Source: Ruegeria marisrubri
GTDB lineage: Bacteria > Pseudomonadota > Alphaproteobacteria > Rhodobacterales > Rhodobacteraceae
Assembly: GCF_001507595.1 (NCBI RefSeq)
Contig: NZ_LQBQ01000035.1
Coordinates: 124,001 to 188,000, forward strand
Reading direction: 5' to 3'
Length of the DNA: 64,000 nt
Position numbers and translations under genes: made by a program. Positions 1-9,489 of the stretch are shown here, in pieces (within the stretch, counting starts at the first letter, position 1; each line of letters begins with the position of its first letter). The notes under the pieces are model-generated. The model saw nothing but the letters and a program-made list of their open reading frames with translations, made no database searches and had not been told where the DNA came from.

Positions 1-1897
1 CGGTCAGCGGCAGGCTTTCGACGGCGCGTGCTTCTCCGTCGCGGCTCAGCGCGGTGACATGGATGGTTTCGCCCGCGCGATAGGCGCCCCGGTCGGTGCT
101 CAGGAACACGTCCACCGGCCCGGCGGGCGCACGCCCCGCGACACCGCGATCCGACAGATCGAAGGCCGGGTCGATCAGCGACAGAAAGCTGAAATCCGCA
201 TCACCCTCCGAGGCCATGATCAGTGCCGGCGCGGCGGCCCCCTTTCCGCGCGTCAGGCCGGGTTCGAACAGGGCCTGCCCCTGTTCGTCCGTTTCGGTCC
301 TGGCGATCACGGCATTGGCCCGCGAGATCAGGGAAACCTCGATACCGGCCCGCGGTGCGGCATCGTTCAGGCCGCGCACGACCACATGCAGCCCGTCCGT
401 GCCCGAGACCGAGCTGATGCCCAGATCGGACAGGACGAACCATTGCGTCGCGCCGGGATCGTCATAGGGATCGGCTCCGGGAATGCGGGCGGTCAGCGCA
501 TAGATCCCGGCGGGCTGGCCCGCGATGGCCTCTGCCATCGGCAGGCGCGAGGTCATGTCGCGATTGAGTTCCGATGGCACCTCGGCGGTGCCCGTCCAGA
601 CCTGTTGCGCGATCTCGTTCGAGAACACCCGGTCCTGCCACTGGCTGAGCGGGCGGCCAAAGAACCCGTCCTGCACCGCGCGCAGCAGGTTGCGGTCGCT
701 GATCCGGCGCAGCGCCAGCTCCAGTTCCGTCAGGTTGACCGTCTCGACGGGCAGAGCCGCATCGGCCGATTTCGGCAGAACATAGCTGCGGCCGGGAAAG
801 CGGACCGCGGGCGCGCGGTCGCGGACGTAATGCGTCAGGTCCACGTCCTTCAGCAGCACCTCGCCCGACGCCGCAGGCAGACCCTTGCGAAACGTGATCC
901 GGTACCGGGTTCCGTGCGCGACACCATCGACGCAGAGCTGGCGACCCTCGGCCTGAACCACGAGGTCCGGTTCGGGCAGTTGCACGAAGGGCTCGTAATC
1001 CACGCCCGCCTTGACCAGCGGCTCGGAGAATTCGGCACAGATGCGCGGCAGGGCCGCGTCGCTTTCCACCGAACTGTCGATCATGCGAAAGCCGTATTTT
1101 CCGACGGCCTCTTCCAGGGCCGCCAGAATGTCCGCGCGCGGTTGCAGGCCTTCGGCCAGCCGCAGGGCCGATACCGTATCGCGGCCCCGATCGAGTTGTT
1201 CCAAAGCCCGGGACATGACCTCGAGCGCGTTGACCTGCGCGGCCGGGGTTTTAGCCCGCAGATAGCCGTTGATCGCAGCCGACAAGGCCCGTTCCACCCG
1301 GGCCTGGTGGCGGTTCCCGCTGTCGTCCGATGCGGCAAGCGACAGGTAGGCGTATTCGGTCCACAGATCGGCGCGGTCGGTGATCGAGACCGCCGCCCCG
1401 GTCCAGGCCAGCGCATCCGTCAGGTTTTCCGACGCCTCGGCGGCTTTCAGCACCGCCTCCAGATCCAGCCCGCCGCCGGGATGCCGCAGCCCCAGATCGC
1501 GGGCGAGAGAACGGGCGCGCCCGAAATCGTCATCGTCCAGAAATGTCAGGTCCCTCGCGCGCTCGACAGACAGTGCGAGGACATCCTGCCCCGTCGCCAC
1601 CTTGCGGGCCGATATCGCGCCCTCGTAAGGCTCCTCCTGGCTTGCACCGCTTTTGGGGAAACAGGCGTTCGAGCGACTGTTGAACGTGAAGGCCGCGCAG
1701 TCCCGGTTTGCCGAACAGGCCCGCACGCAGGAGGGCAGATCGGTGTCGAACAGGGCATCCAGATCCGAGCCATGGAAGTCGGCGTCGCGCGTCGCGACAT
1801 AGCGAAAGTCGGTGGTCGTGCCCTCGGCCATGAGGCTGGCCGCGAAGAAAATACACGAAACAAGAAAAGCGGTTGCAGAAAATGCAGTGGATCGCAT
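1..1897 (-). CDS. Alpha-2-macroglobulin family protein with N-terminal PAN domain (C-terminus outside window)
   Basis: The gene runs off the left edge; about 632 N-terminal residues are visible. It starts at ATG 1897 behind an AGGAG box. A signal peptide of about 24 residues is followed by a cysteine-rich PAN/Apple-like segment (about residues 25-85, six cysteines, with SCVRACSANRDCAAFTF). A long helical and beta region follows, then macroglobulin-type beta domains with the motif VDVFLSTDRGAYRAGETIHV near the window edge, typical of bacterial YfhM-like macroglobulins. Family members are periplasmic, about 1,500-1,900 residues long, and thought to trap proteases, often paired with penicillin-binding protein 1C. 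Whether a thioester is present and whether a PBP1C gene follows cannot be seen. The gene is divergent from the histidine kinase with a 135-base gap. Confidence 0.9.
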   Translation of the reverse strand, partial: MRSTAFSATAFLVSCIFFAASLMAEGTTTDFRYVATRDADFHGSDLDALFDTDLPSCVRACSANRDCAAFTFNSRSNACFPKSGASQEEPYEGAISARKVATGQDVLALSVERARDLTFLDDDDFGRARSLARDLGLRHPGGGLDLEAVLKAAEASENLTDALAWTGAAVSITDRADLWTEYAYLSLAASDDSGNRHQARVERALSAAINGYLRAKTPAAQVNALEVMSRALEQLDRGRDTVSALRLAEGLQPRADILAALEEAVGKYGFRMIDSSVESDAALPRICAEFSEPLVKAGVDYEPFVQLPEPDLVVQAEGRQLCVDGVAHGTRYRITFRKGLPAASGEVLLKDVDLTHYVRDRAPAVRFPGRSYVLPKSADAALPVETVNLTELELALRRISDRNLLRAVQDGFFGRPLSQWQDRVFSNEIAQQVWTGTAEVPSELNRDMTSRLPMAEAIAGQPAGIYALTARIPGADPYDDPGATQWFVLSDLGISSVSGTDGLHVVVRGLNDAAPRAGIEVSLISRANAVIARTETDEQGQALFEPGLTRGKGAAAPALIMASEGDADFSFLSLIDPAFDLSDRGVAGRAPAGPVDVFLSTDRGAYRAGETIHVTALSRDGEARAVESLPLT

Positions 1898-2032
1898 CGG
1901 AGTCTCCTGATTTGCCGGAAGGGTCGCACGGGCCTTCGCGACTTTGCAACGGTGCGCAGGCGGAATTCGGCACTTAAGCACTTCTTCATCGAAGCGTGGG
2001 ACCTTGCCGGAGCAAGACTAGGGGAACTGGTG

Positions 2033-4315
2033 ATGAGCCTTGCCGAAAAACTCGCGCAGGAACGCCGCGCGCGGCTGGCCGCCGAGCGCCTGTTGCAGTT
2101 GAAGCAGGCCGAACTCTCGGCGGCGAACCGCAAGCTGGGCCAGCACGCGCTGGCCCTGACAAGGGAAATCGGTGAAACGCGGGCCGAGGTGGCCAATGTC
2201 AGGGTCGAAAACGAGAAGGTAAAGACCGATCTGACCGAAGCACATGCCAAGATCGAGATTGCCGAGCGCCGTTTGTGGCATTCGATTCAGACCATTCAGG
2301 ACGGGTTTGCGGTTTTCGGCAGGGATGACCGGCTGATCTGCGCCAACACCGCCTATCTGAGCGTGTTTGACGGTCTCGACGAGGTCGCGCCGGGCATTTC
2401 CTACACGCGCATCCTCGAAATCCTGACCGAAGAGGGAATCGTCGATCTTGGTGAAACGCCTGCCGATGAATGGCGCGCCAGGATGCGGGACCGCTGGCTT
2501 TCGACCGATCCGGCACCCACTGTCATACAGCTCTGGAACGGTACCTGCATCAAGCTGATCGACCGGCGCGGTCCGGAAGGGGACGCGGTGAGCCTTGCTC
2601 TCGACATCACTGCGACGGTGCGGCACGAGGCGGAATTGCACGCTGCCCGCGAAAGGGCCGAGGCGGCGAACCGGGCGAAATCGGCCTTTCTTGCCAATAT
2701 GAGCCACGAGATCCGGACACCGCTGAACGGCATCGTCGGCATGGCTGAGCTTTTGGCCGAAGGCACGTTGGACGAAGAGCAGCAGCTTTACGTCAACACG
2801 ATCAGAAACTCGGGCGAGGCGCTTCTGGTCATCATCAACGACGTTCTGGATTATTCGAAGATCGAGGCCGACAAGCTGTCTCTGCACAGCGACGCCTTTG
2901 ATCTCGAGCGTTGCATTCACGATGTCGCCATGCTCTTGCAGCCAGCCGTTCGGGGCAAGAGGTTGAATCTGCTGGTTGACTACGACCTGTTCCTGCCGAC
3001 GCGCTTCATTGGTGACGCCGGGCGGATCCGGCAGGTGCTGACCAATCTGGTGGGCAACGCAGTCAAGTTCACCTCTCAGGGGCACGTTCTGGTCCGTGTG
3101 ACCGGCGTTCCGGACCCCGACAGCGAAAGCTGTCTGGTGCATGTCGCGATCGAGGACACGGGGATCGGCATCGCACCGGAAAAGCTGGATCACATTTTCG
3201 GAGAATTCAACCAGGTCGCGGACGCCCGCAATCGCCAGTTCGAGGGCACCGGGCTGGGGCTTGCCATCACCCGGCGTCTGATCCAGTTGATGGGCGGCAG
3301 GGTCTGGGCCGACAGCGAAGAGGGCAGAGGGTCGTGCTTCGGCTTTCGCGTGACATTGCCGACCGCCGGGGGGGCACAGCCAATTCCACCCCGCATAGAA
3401 GGCAAGCTGCGCCACGTGCTGGTGGTGGATGAACTGGCGGTGAACCGCGGGATTCTGGAAAAGCAGTTGGGCTGTCTGGGCTCCCGGGTGACGTCCTGCC
3501 GATCCGGGGCCGAGGCGCTGGCCTTGATCGACGGCAGCGTCAAACTGGTGCTGTGTGATCATCAGCTGGCTGACATGGAAGGACTGGCGCTGGCCAAAGC
3601 CCTGCGCGACAGCGGTTGGAGAGACGTTCCGTTCATCCTTCTGTCCTCCAATCCGGGTGCGGTTCGGTCCGATCCTGCCCGTGGCCTGATCCAGGGGGTG
3701 ATGCAAAAACCCATCCCCCGTGCCGAGTTGTTCTCGCGCCTGTCAACGCTCGGGGACGCGGTGCTGCATACGCCCCAGACCACCGATGCCAAGGCCGAAG
3801 GGTCAAGCACGCCGCCGGCGGTTCAGTCGGATCCGGGGCGGCGGGCGATGCGGCTGCTTGCGGCCGAGGACAACCGCACCAACCGGCTTGTGTTCGGCAA
3901 GATGGTCAAGGACCTCGACATTGAACTGCGCTTTGTCCGCAATGGGCGCGAAGCGGTGGCGGCCTATACCGAGTTTCGGCCCGATCTGATCTTCATGGAT
4001 ATCTCGATGCCGGAAATGGACGGCAAGCAGGCGACCAGGGAAATCCGGCGGATCGAGGCGGAAAGCGGCACGCATGTTCCCATCATCGCCCTGACCGCCC
4101 ACGCCGTTTCCGGAGAGTTGGAGGGCATCCTGTCGGGGGGACTGGATCGTTGTCTGAGCAAACCGCTGCGCAAAGCGGAACTCCACGCCATGATCGAAGA
4201 ATTCTGCCCAAGTTGTGCGCGGCCGGTTCACCGGAACAAGGAGGAGCACGCGCAAGACGGCAAGCGCGGCGAAACCACCGGCACGCAACCGGATCAGTCT
4301 ACCGTTCAGGCCTGA
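2033..4315 (+). CDS. Hybrid sensor histidine kinase with PAS-like domain and two receiver domains
   Basis: A 760-residue protein without an obvious transmembrane segment, so probably cytoplasmic. Order: coiled coil (about 5-82), PAS-like sensor (83-195), dimerisation/phosphoacceptor helix with the H box [11 protein letters not shown] (His225), ATPase domain with N box near 331-347, DTGIGI at 375 and GTGLGLA at 405, receiver 1 (about 460-575, acceptor Asp509) and receiver 2 (about 606-725, acceptor Asp656 in [11 protein letters not shown]). ATG 2033 is chosen because AGGGGA lies just upstream; the open frame continues to base 59 but that stretch is antisense to the macroglobulin. The signal and output are unknown and no response regulator is adjacent. 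The 3' end overlaps yaaA on the other strand by 10 bases. Confidence 0.93.
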   Translation: MSLAEKLAQERRARLAAERLLQLKQAELSAANRKLGQHALALTREIGETRAEVANVRVENEKVKTDLTEAHAKIEIAERRLWHSIQTIQDGFAVFGRDDRLICANTAYLSVFDGLDEVAPGISYTRILEILTEEGIVDLGETPADEWRARMRDRWLSTDPAPTVIQLWNGTCIKLIDRRGPEGDAVSLALDITATVRHEAELHAARERAEAANRAKSAFLANMSHEIRTPLNGIVGMAELLAEGTLDEEQQLYVNTIRNSGEALLVIINDVLDYSKIEADKLSLHSDAFDLERCIHDVAMLLQPAVRGKRLNLLVDYDLFLPTRFIGDAGRIRQVLTNLVGNAVKFTSQGHVLVRVTGVPDPDSESCLVHVAIEDTGIGIAPEKLDHIFGEFNQVADARNRQFEGTGLGLAITRRLIQLMGGRVWADSEEGRGSCFGFRVTLPTAGGAQPIPPRIEGKLRHVLVVDELAVNRGILEKQLGCLGSRVTSCRSGAEALALIDGSVKLVLCDHQLADMEGLALAKALRDSGWRDVPFILLSSNPGAVRSDPARGLIQGVMQKPIPRAELFSRLSTLGDAVLHTPQTTDAKAEGSSTPPAVQSDPGRRAMRLLAAEDNRTNRLVFGKMVKDLDIELRFVRNGREAVAAYTEFRPDLIFMDISMPEMDGKQATREIRRIEAESGTHVPIIALTAHAVSGELEGILSGGLDRCLSKPLRKAELHAMIEEFCPSCARPVHRNKEEHAQDGKRGETTGTQPDQSTVQA

Positions 4316-5076
4316 TAGGGGCGGACGAAGACCGGCTTTTCCGGCTCGGACAGGTCTGCGCGATAGACATAGCCTCCGGTGTCGAAATCGGTCAGAGAGG
4401 CGGGATCGGTCAGCCGGTGCTGGATGACATACCGCGCCATGGCGCCGCGCGCCTTCTTGGCAAAGAAGCTGACGATCTTGGGCGTGCCGCCCTTGTCCTC
4501 CATGAAGACCGGGGTAATGACCCGCAGCTTCAGGGCCTTGGGGTCGACGGCGCCGAAATATTCCTGGCTGGCGCAATTCACCAGCGTATCGGTGCCCAGT
4601 GCCTCGGCCTGCGCGTTCAGCGCCTTGCTCAGCCGGTCGCGCCAGTAGTCATACAGGTTCTTGCCGCGCCGGGTCTTCAGCCGGCTGCCCATTTCCAGCC
4701 GATAGGGTTGAATGGCGTCCAGCGGGCGCAGCAGCCCGTAAAGCCCCGACAGAATGCGCAGATGATCCTGCGCCCAGGCCAGTTCCTCGGCCTCCAGCGA
4801 GGCGGCTTCGAGCCCCTGGTAGGTGTCGCCGGCAAAGGCCAGCGCGGCCGGGCGGGTTGCCTCGGGCTGCGGCGCGTCGGCAAAGGCGCGGAACCGGTCG
4901 CGGTTCAGCCGGGCCAGATCGTCGCTGAGGCTCATCAGCTTTTTCAGATCCCCCAGCGTCAGGTTGCGCGCGGTTTTCGCCAGCCGGATCGCGTCGTCCT
5001 GAAAATCGGGCTGGGTCGGTGCCACGTCCCGCTCTGCCCAGTCCAGCCGCTTGGCCGGAGAGATCACCACCAGCAT
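4306..5076 (-). CDS. yaaA: Peroxide stress protein YaaA
   Basis: A 256-residue protein of normal length for the YaaA/UPF0246 (DUF328) family. It begins MLVVISPAKRLDW and carries the family signatures TYQGLEA, LSGLYGLLRPLD, YRLEMG and the C-terminal FFAKKARGAMARY. In E. coli YaaA limits free iron and oxidative DNA damage during peroxide stress; its fold has a DNA-binding helix-hairpin-helix. It is convergent with the hybrid kinase and lies 34 bases downstream of recQ on the same strand, so it may be cotranscribed with recQ as a DNA-protection pair; that coupling is inference. Confidence 0.95.
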   Translation of the reverse strand: MLVVISPAKRLDWAERDVAPTQPDFQDDAIRLAKTARNLTLGDLKKLMSLSDDLARLNRDRFRAFADAPQPEATRPAALAFAGDTYQGLEAASLEAEELAWAQDHLRILSGLYGLLRPLDAIQPYRLEMGSRLKTRRGKNLYDYWRDRLSKALNAQAEALGTDTLVNCASQEYFGAVDPKALKLRVITPVFMEDKGGTPKIVSFFAKKARGAMARYVIQHRLTDPASLTDFDTGGYVYRADLSEPEKPVFVRPYQA

Positions 5077-5110
5077 GTCTGCCCCCTTGTTCGTGCCTGC
5101 CCGTCGATAC

Positions 5111-7150
5111 CTAGCCCGCTGCGCGCAGCACGTCCAGAAAGGCGGCCGCGAAACGTTCGGCGCGGCGGTCGCCCAGAATCTGCTCCAGCGCGCGTTCGTC
5201 TCCGGGGCGCATCTGCGCCACCTTGGCCAGTTGCGCGGCAGAGCAGCTCAGCGGTTTGTCGATCCCGTCCGGGCCTCGGGCCAGTTGTGCCTGCACCTCG
5301 AGCAGACGGTCGTAGATATCGCCCTGTTCGCGCCCGGCCAGCTTGCGGCGCGCCGGATGCAGCGCCTGCGCCTCGCCCGCGATCACCTCTAGGAAGGTGT
5401 CGCCGTATCGGTCCAGCTTTTTCGCGCCGACACCGCCGATCCGGGCCATCTCGTCCAGGGTCATGGGGCGTTTTTCCGCCATCTCGATCAGCGTGCGGTC
5501 GGGGAAGATGACATAGGCGGGCACCCGGGCGGCCTCGGCCAATGCCCGGCGCTTGGCCTTGAGCGCCGACAGCAGGGGCGCGTCCTCTTCCGAGACCATC
5601 ATCTTGACCGCGGGCCGTCGGGTGGCCTTGCGCAGCGTGTCCTTGCGCAGGGTGATCTGCGCCTCGCCCTTCAGGATCGGCTTGGCGGCCTCGGTCATGC
5701 GCAGCGCGCCGTGGCGTTCGGGGTCGGGGCGCACCAGGTCGTGGCCCATCATCTGCCGGAAGATCGCCTGCCATTGCGGGCGCGACCAGTCCTTGCCGAT
5801 GCCGTAGGTGGGCAATTCGTCATGCCGCCGGGCGCGGATCTTGTCGGTGTCATTGCCCAGCAGGATGTCGATCAGGTGGCCAGCGCCGAACCATTCCTCG
5901 GTGCGCAGGATCGCAGACAGGGCCATGCGCACCGGGGTGGTGCCGTCGAACAGCTCGGGCGGGCTGTCGCACAGGTCGCATTTGCCGCAGGGCTGGGCCT
6001 CTTCCCCGAAATAGCCCAGCAGGGTCTGCCGGCGGCAGTGCAGCGCCTCGGCCAGACCCAGCAGCGCGTTCAGGCGGGCATGGTCGGCGGCGCGGCGCTC
6101 GGGCGGGGCCAGACCCTCGTCGATCTGGCTGCGGCGCAGGCGGATGTCGTCGGGGCCGAACAGGGTCAGGGTCTCGGCCGGCCCGCCGTCGCGTCCGGCG
6201 CGGCCGATTTCCTGGTAATAGGCCTCGATCGATTTCGGCAGGTCCGCATGGGCGACCCAGCGGATGTCGGGCTTGTCGATGCCCATGCCAAAGGCCACGG
6301 TGGCCACCACGATCAGCCCGTCCTCGCGCGCGAAGCGGGTTTCGACGATGCGGCGGTCCTCGGCCTCCATCCCGCCGTGATAGTGGCAGGCGCTGTGGCC
6401 CTGTTCGCGCAGCGCCTGCGCCAGCACTTCGGTCTTGTTGCGGGTGCCGCAATAGACGATGCCCGACTGGCCGCGGCGGGCGTCGGCGAAATCCAGGATC
6501 TGCTTGCGCGGGCTGTCCTTGGCGGCAAAGGCCAGGTGGATGTTCGGCCGGTCGAAGCCACGCAGGAACTTGCGCGGGGCCATGCCGTCGAACAGTTTCT
6601 CGACGATCTCGTCCTGCGTTTCCGCATCCGCCGTGGCGGTAAAGGCGGCCAGCGGCACGCCCAAGGCGCGGCGCAGCTCGCCGATCCGCAGGTAGTCGGG
6701 GCGGAAATCATGGCCCCACTGGCTGACGCAATGGGCCTCGTCCACGGCGATCAGGCCGACATTGATCCGCCGCAGCATCCCCAGCGCCGACCCGGCCGCC
6801 AGCCGTTCGGGCGCCATGTAGAGCAGTTTCAGCCGCCCGGCCTCGAGCGCCTCCCACACGGCGTCGGTTTCCTCGGGCGTGTTGCCCGAGGTCAGCGCAC
6901 CGGCTTCGACCCCGGCCTCCTGCAATGCGCGCACCTGGTCGCGCATCAGGGCGATCAGCGGCGAGATCACCACCGTGACTCCGTCGCGCAGCAGCGCGGG
7001 CAGTTGATAACACAGGGATTTGCCGCCCCCGGTGGGCATGATGGCCAGCACGTTCTCGCCGGCGGTCACGGCATCGACGATCTCTTCCTGCCCGGGGCGG
7101 AAGTCATCGAATCCAAAGACATCTCGCAGCAGAGGCGCGGCGTCGAACAT
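5111..7150 (-). CDS. recQ: ATP-dependent DNA helicase RecQ
   Basis: A 679-residue 3'-5' helicase. The SF2 motor has Walker A MPTGGGKSLCYQLP (Lys44), the DEAH box at residues 137-140 followed by the RecQ aromatic-rich loop CVSQWGHDFRPDY, and motif VI QEIGRAGRDG. A zinc-binding RQC region follows (CRRQ, then CGKCDLC), then an HRDC domain around residues 515-590 and a further helical tail to residue 679. Length and domain order match proteobacterial RecQ, which acts in recombination and replication-fork restart. It lies 76 bases downstream of the yggT-type gene on the same strand, with yaaA following. Confidence 0.97.
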   Translation of the reverse strand: MFDAAPLLRDVFGFDDFRPGQEEIVDAVTAGENVLAIMPTGGGKSLCYQLPALLRDGVTVVISPLIALMRDQVRALQEAGVEAGALTSGNTPEETDAVWEALEAGRLKLLYMAPERLAAGSALGMLRRINVGLIAVDEAHCVSQWGHDFRPDYLRIGELRRALGVPLAAFTATADAETQDEIVEKLFDGMAPRKFLRGFDRPNIHLAFAAKDSPRKQILDFADARRGQSGIVYCGTRNKTEVLAQALREQGHSACHYHGGMEAEDRRIVETRFAREDGLIVVATVAFGMGIDKPDIRWVAHADLPKSIEAYYQEIGRAGRDGGPAETLTLFGPDDIRLRRSQIDEGLAPPERRAADHARLNALLGLAEALHCRRQTLLGYFGEEAQPCGKCDLCDSPPELFDGTTPVRMALSAILRTEEWFGAGHLIDILLGNDTDKIRARRHDELPTYGIGKDWSRPQWQAIFRQMMGHDLVRPDPERHGALRMTEAAKPILKGEAQITLRKDTLRKATRRPAVKMMVSEEDAPLLSALKAKRRALAEAARVPAYVIFPDRTLIEMAEKRPMTLDEMARIGGVGAKKLDRYGDTFLEVIAGEAQALHPARRKLAGREQGDIYDRLLEVQAQLARGPDGIDKPLSCSAAQLAKVAQMRPGDERALEQILGDRRAERFAAAFLDVLRAAG

Positions 7151-7226
7151 GTGCGGGGGTGCCCTGTTTCAAGATTTGACTGCTCTTGAACGGACAATCA
7201 CACAGTCGGAATCGGGGAACAAGAGG

Positions 7227-7514
7227 TCAGTAGAAATAGGCCATGTTGTTGATCAGGACGATCCGCAGCGCATAAACGGCGATCAGCAGCACCAGCGGCG
7301 CCAGGTCAATCCCGCCCATCGGTGGCAGGATGCGCCGGATCGGGCCGTATAGCGGCTCGAGGATGCGGTTCAGCCCATACCAGATCTGCGCCACGAACTG
7401 CTGATGCAGGTTCAGCACCTGGAAGTTGATCAGCCAGCTCATGATCACATGGGCCAGGATGAAGAACCAGACCACGTCAAGGACCAGCAACAGGATTTGG
7501 ATCAGCGACAGCAT
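7227..7514 (-). CDS. YggT family membrane protein
   Basis: A 95-residue protein with two hydrophobic segments (about 5-30 and 70-92) around a loop containing the YggT signature LNRILEPLYGPIRRILPP and then GGIDLAPLVLL. Start ATG 7514 gives the family's usual length; the frame stays open further upstream but that extension has no family character. Bacterial YggT proteins have been linked to osmotic tolerance and cell envelope or division functions, and the chloroplast relatives (CCB3/YlmG) to cytochrome assembly and nucleoid distribution; the role here is not known. It is upstream of recQ on the same strand. Confidence 0.92.
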   Translation of the reverse strand: MLSLIQILLLVLDVVWFFILAHVIMSWLINFQVLNLHQQFVAQIWYGLNRILEPLYGPIRRILPPMGGIDLAPLVLLIAVYALRIVLINNMAYFY

Positions 7515-7606
7515 GGGAACCTCGTTTTCCGCGTTGATCCGAGACCTAAGCAGAGCAGGCGGAAAGGGCAAGGGCCGATAGGCAAATGCGAAAGATCGCT
7601 GTCGCG

Positions 7607-9214
7607 TTACTGCGTCAACCGCAGTTTCTTGATCGACGAGGCGATCGAGGTAAAGGCCTTTTCGATGTCCAACCCTTCCACGTCGTACACATGGCTGGGA
7701 GAGCTGGCGCAATCGCTGATCAACTTGAAGCCGGACGCCGGTGCCTCGAAGGCAATCCCGTAGACGATGATGCCCTGCCGCTTGGCGGCCCGGCACACGT
7801 GTTTCGAGCGTTGGTCCTTGGCCTTCCAGTTGATCTTGGAAAAGGCGGCCTGATACCATCTGCCCCAGTTGTTCGGCAGGAATCTGTAGTTGTATTCCGC
7901 GTTCCAGGCGAGAGACGCGCGTGCGAACAGCTCGGGATATGTCAGGCGGACTGCGGTTCCCTTTTCGTTGTCGCCGTAGGGGTGGTTGGCCCACTCGCCC
8001 CGTCGGCCGGGACGGGGCCAGTAGTAATTCTTTTTGCCTTGCGAGTGATACACCGAATACCGCCCGGCCGTTTTGTTGTACCAGACATCCGACAGCCCCG
8101 AGCGCAGGGACGGGTTCAGCAGATACTGATCGGTGTTCTGGCCGTCGGTCATCACGATCACGACCTTGAGTACGTCCTCGTCGTAGTTGACCGGGCGATT
8201 GGCGAATTCAGCCGGAACGATGCCGTCGGCGCTGAGGTCGCCCACGATGTCGCGCATGCTTGGATCCAGCAGGGCGACGCCCCATTTCATGCCGATGTCG
8301 ATGGACGTGTTGCCCTTGGCGGTCAGCGCGTCGATCTGCTTGTTCAGCACGGAAATGTTGTTGGTCAGCGGCGTGATGGCGCTGCCGTCGCGCACCGGGC
8401 AGACCGGTATGTCTATGACGCCTTCCGAATAGGTGAACGGGTCGAAATGCGCCGCGCGTTCAAGGCGGTCGCCCCGGTGCAGGTCGCTGTCGCTGAACTG
8501 TTCTGGGATGAAATTCACGCAGTGCGAATAGTCATGCTCTTGCGTGACATTGGTGAACTTGTCCAGCAGCGCCTCGCCCACGTTGACCTGCGAGGCATAG
8601 GGGATGATCGAAATCGATGTGTCGGTCTGGTCGGAGTTCTTCAGAATCTGCGCGACGAACTCCTTGGCCGCGGTCTTGAGGTGCGAGAGCTTGGTGCGAC
8701 CGCTGCCACGCGCCGTTTCGCCCATCGAGCCGGAAATATCCAGAACCAGAGAGATCTCTACCGCCTGTACGGATTCCTCCGCGGTGCTGGCAGTGTTGGC
8801 CGTCAGCGAGTCGACACCGGACAGATGCATGAACTGGGTCGGGAAGCCGTATTGGGCGACGGCAGTCACCTTTCGGAACCCCAGCCCTTCCTTCACCTGC
8901 ACGGATTTCAGGCTGTCCGGAAAGCCCGCCTTGTCCAGATAATCCTGAACGACCGATTTGGGCGACAATTCCTGATCGAGATCCGCGGCAGCCAGAACCG
9001 CCCGGTCCAGGGTCGTCTGCAAAAGCGCTCTCTCGCGCTCGAACCGCATCAGGTCGATGCCGATGCCGGCCGTCATCAGGATGATCAGGAAAATGAAGAC
9101 CCCGAGAATCGTCATCGAGCCTTGTTCGCCTTGCAAGGCCCGCAGAAAATCCGGGTGGGGTTGCCGCCGATGGCATTTTTCGCCGCCGGCCCGTGTGCGG
9201 TGGAGTGGTCTCAT
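7607..9214 (-). CDS. TadE/TadG-like pilus assembly protein with VWA domain
   Basis: About 535 residues. The N-terminal tail ends in GEQGSMTI and is followed by one hydrophobic helix (about residues 35-55 from this start), then RFERERALLQTTLDRAVLAA, the Tad pseudopilin/TadG arrangement. A von Willebrand A domain follows with MIDAS motif VLDISGSMG and, far downstream, VVIVMTDGQN. TadG-like proteins are envelope proteins of tight-adherence pilus systems and related alphaproteobacterial surface structures. No other tad gene lies nearby. ATG 9214 is preferred over an in-frame GTG at 9226; neither has a good ribosome site. The C-terminal half is long, with many Tyr and Trp residues. Confidence 0.88.
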   Translation of the reverse strand: MRPLHRTRAGGEKCHRRQPHPDFLRALQGEQGSMTILGVFIFLIILMTAGIGIDLMRFERERALLQTTLDRAVLAAADLDQELSPKSVVQDYLDKAGFPDSLKSVQVKEGLGFRKVTAVAQYGFPTQFMHLSGVDSLTANTASTAEESVQAVEISLVLDISGSMGETARGSGRTKLSHLKTAAKEFVAQILKNSDQTDTSISIIPYASQVNVGEALLDKFTNVTQEHDYSHCVNFIPEQFSDSDLHRGDRLERAAHFDPFTYSEGVIDIPVCPVRDGSAITPLTNNISVLNKQIDALTAKGNTSIDIGMKWGVALLDPSMRDIVGDLSADGIVPAEFANRPVNYDEDVLKVVIVMTDGQNTDQYLLNPSLRSGLSDVWYNKTAGRYSVYHSQGKKNYYWPRPGRRGEWANHPYGDNEKGTAVRLTYPELFARASLAWNAEYNYRFLPNNWGRWYQAAFSKINWKAKDQRSKHVCRAAKRQGIIVYGIAFEAPASGFKLISDCASSPSHVYDVEGLDIEKAFTSIASSIKKLRLTQ

Positions 9215-9257
9215 ATCGCAATGCACTGCAATCTATACGGAAAATCTCGGTGTTCCG

Positions 9258-9464
9258 ATGAATTCGTTAGAAATGGAGTGTGACGAGAATTGGGCATTTG
9301 GGTTAAAGGCTACAACTTTAGATAGTTTATTACGCGAGGTAAGCCATCTATGGGTGTTGAAGCTGTCTGCGCAATTCGCGGCCGAATACTGCATGGACAA
9401 CAAGGACGCAGGCCGGTTTCATACTCAGGAAAGGCTTGCCACTGCGCTAGGCCGCCGCCCATAA
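9258..9464 (+). CDS. Possible small hypothetical protein (68 aa)
   Basis: A weak candidate in the gap between the VWA gene and the MFS gene. The frame from ATG 9258 encodes 68 residues starting MNSLEMECDENWAFGLKATT and ending ATALGRRP, with a mildly helical, cysteine-containing composition. The first half of the stretch is more AT-rich than the surroundings. No ribosome-binding site is seen before the ATG and I recognise no family. The same DNA may simply be the promoter region of the downstream transporter. Confidence 0.25.
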   Translation: MNSLEMECDENWAFGLKATTLDSLLREVSHLWVLKLSAQFAAEYCMDNKDAGRFHTQERLATALGRRP

Positions 9465-9489
9465 GTAAGAAAGAAACAACGAGGCGGGC

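Noticed and set aside
59-2032. Long plus-strand open frame running into the histidine kinase gene
   Set aside because: It is antisense to the macroglobulin gene, has arginine/glutamine-rich shadow composition, and the kinase has its own ATG with an AGGGGA site at 2033.
2018-3706. 562-codon minus-strand open frame under the histidine kinase
   Set aside because: Complement of conserved kinase domains; no family motifs of its own. High GC gives long antisense frames here.
5711-7189. 492-codon plus-strand frame opposite recQ
   Set aside because: Shadow of RecQ, which has complete helicase motifs on the other strand.
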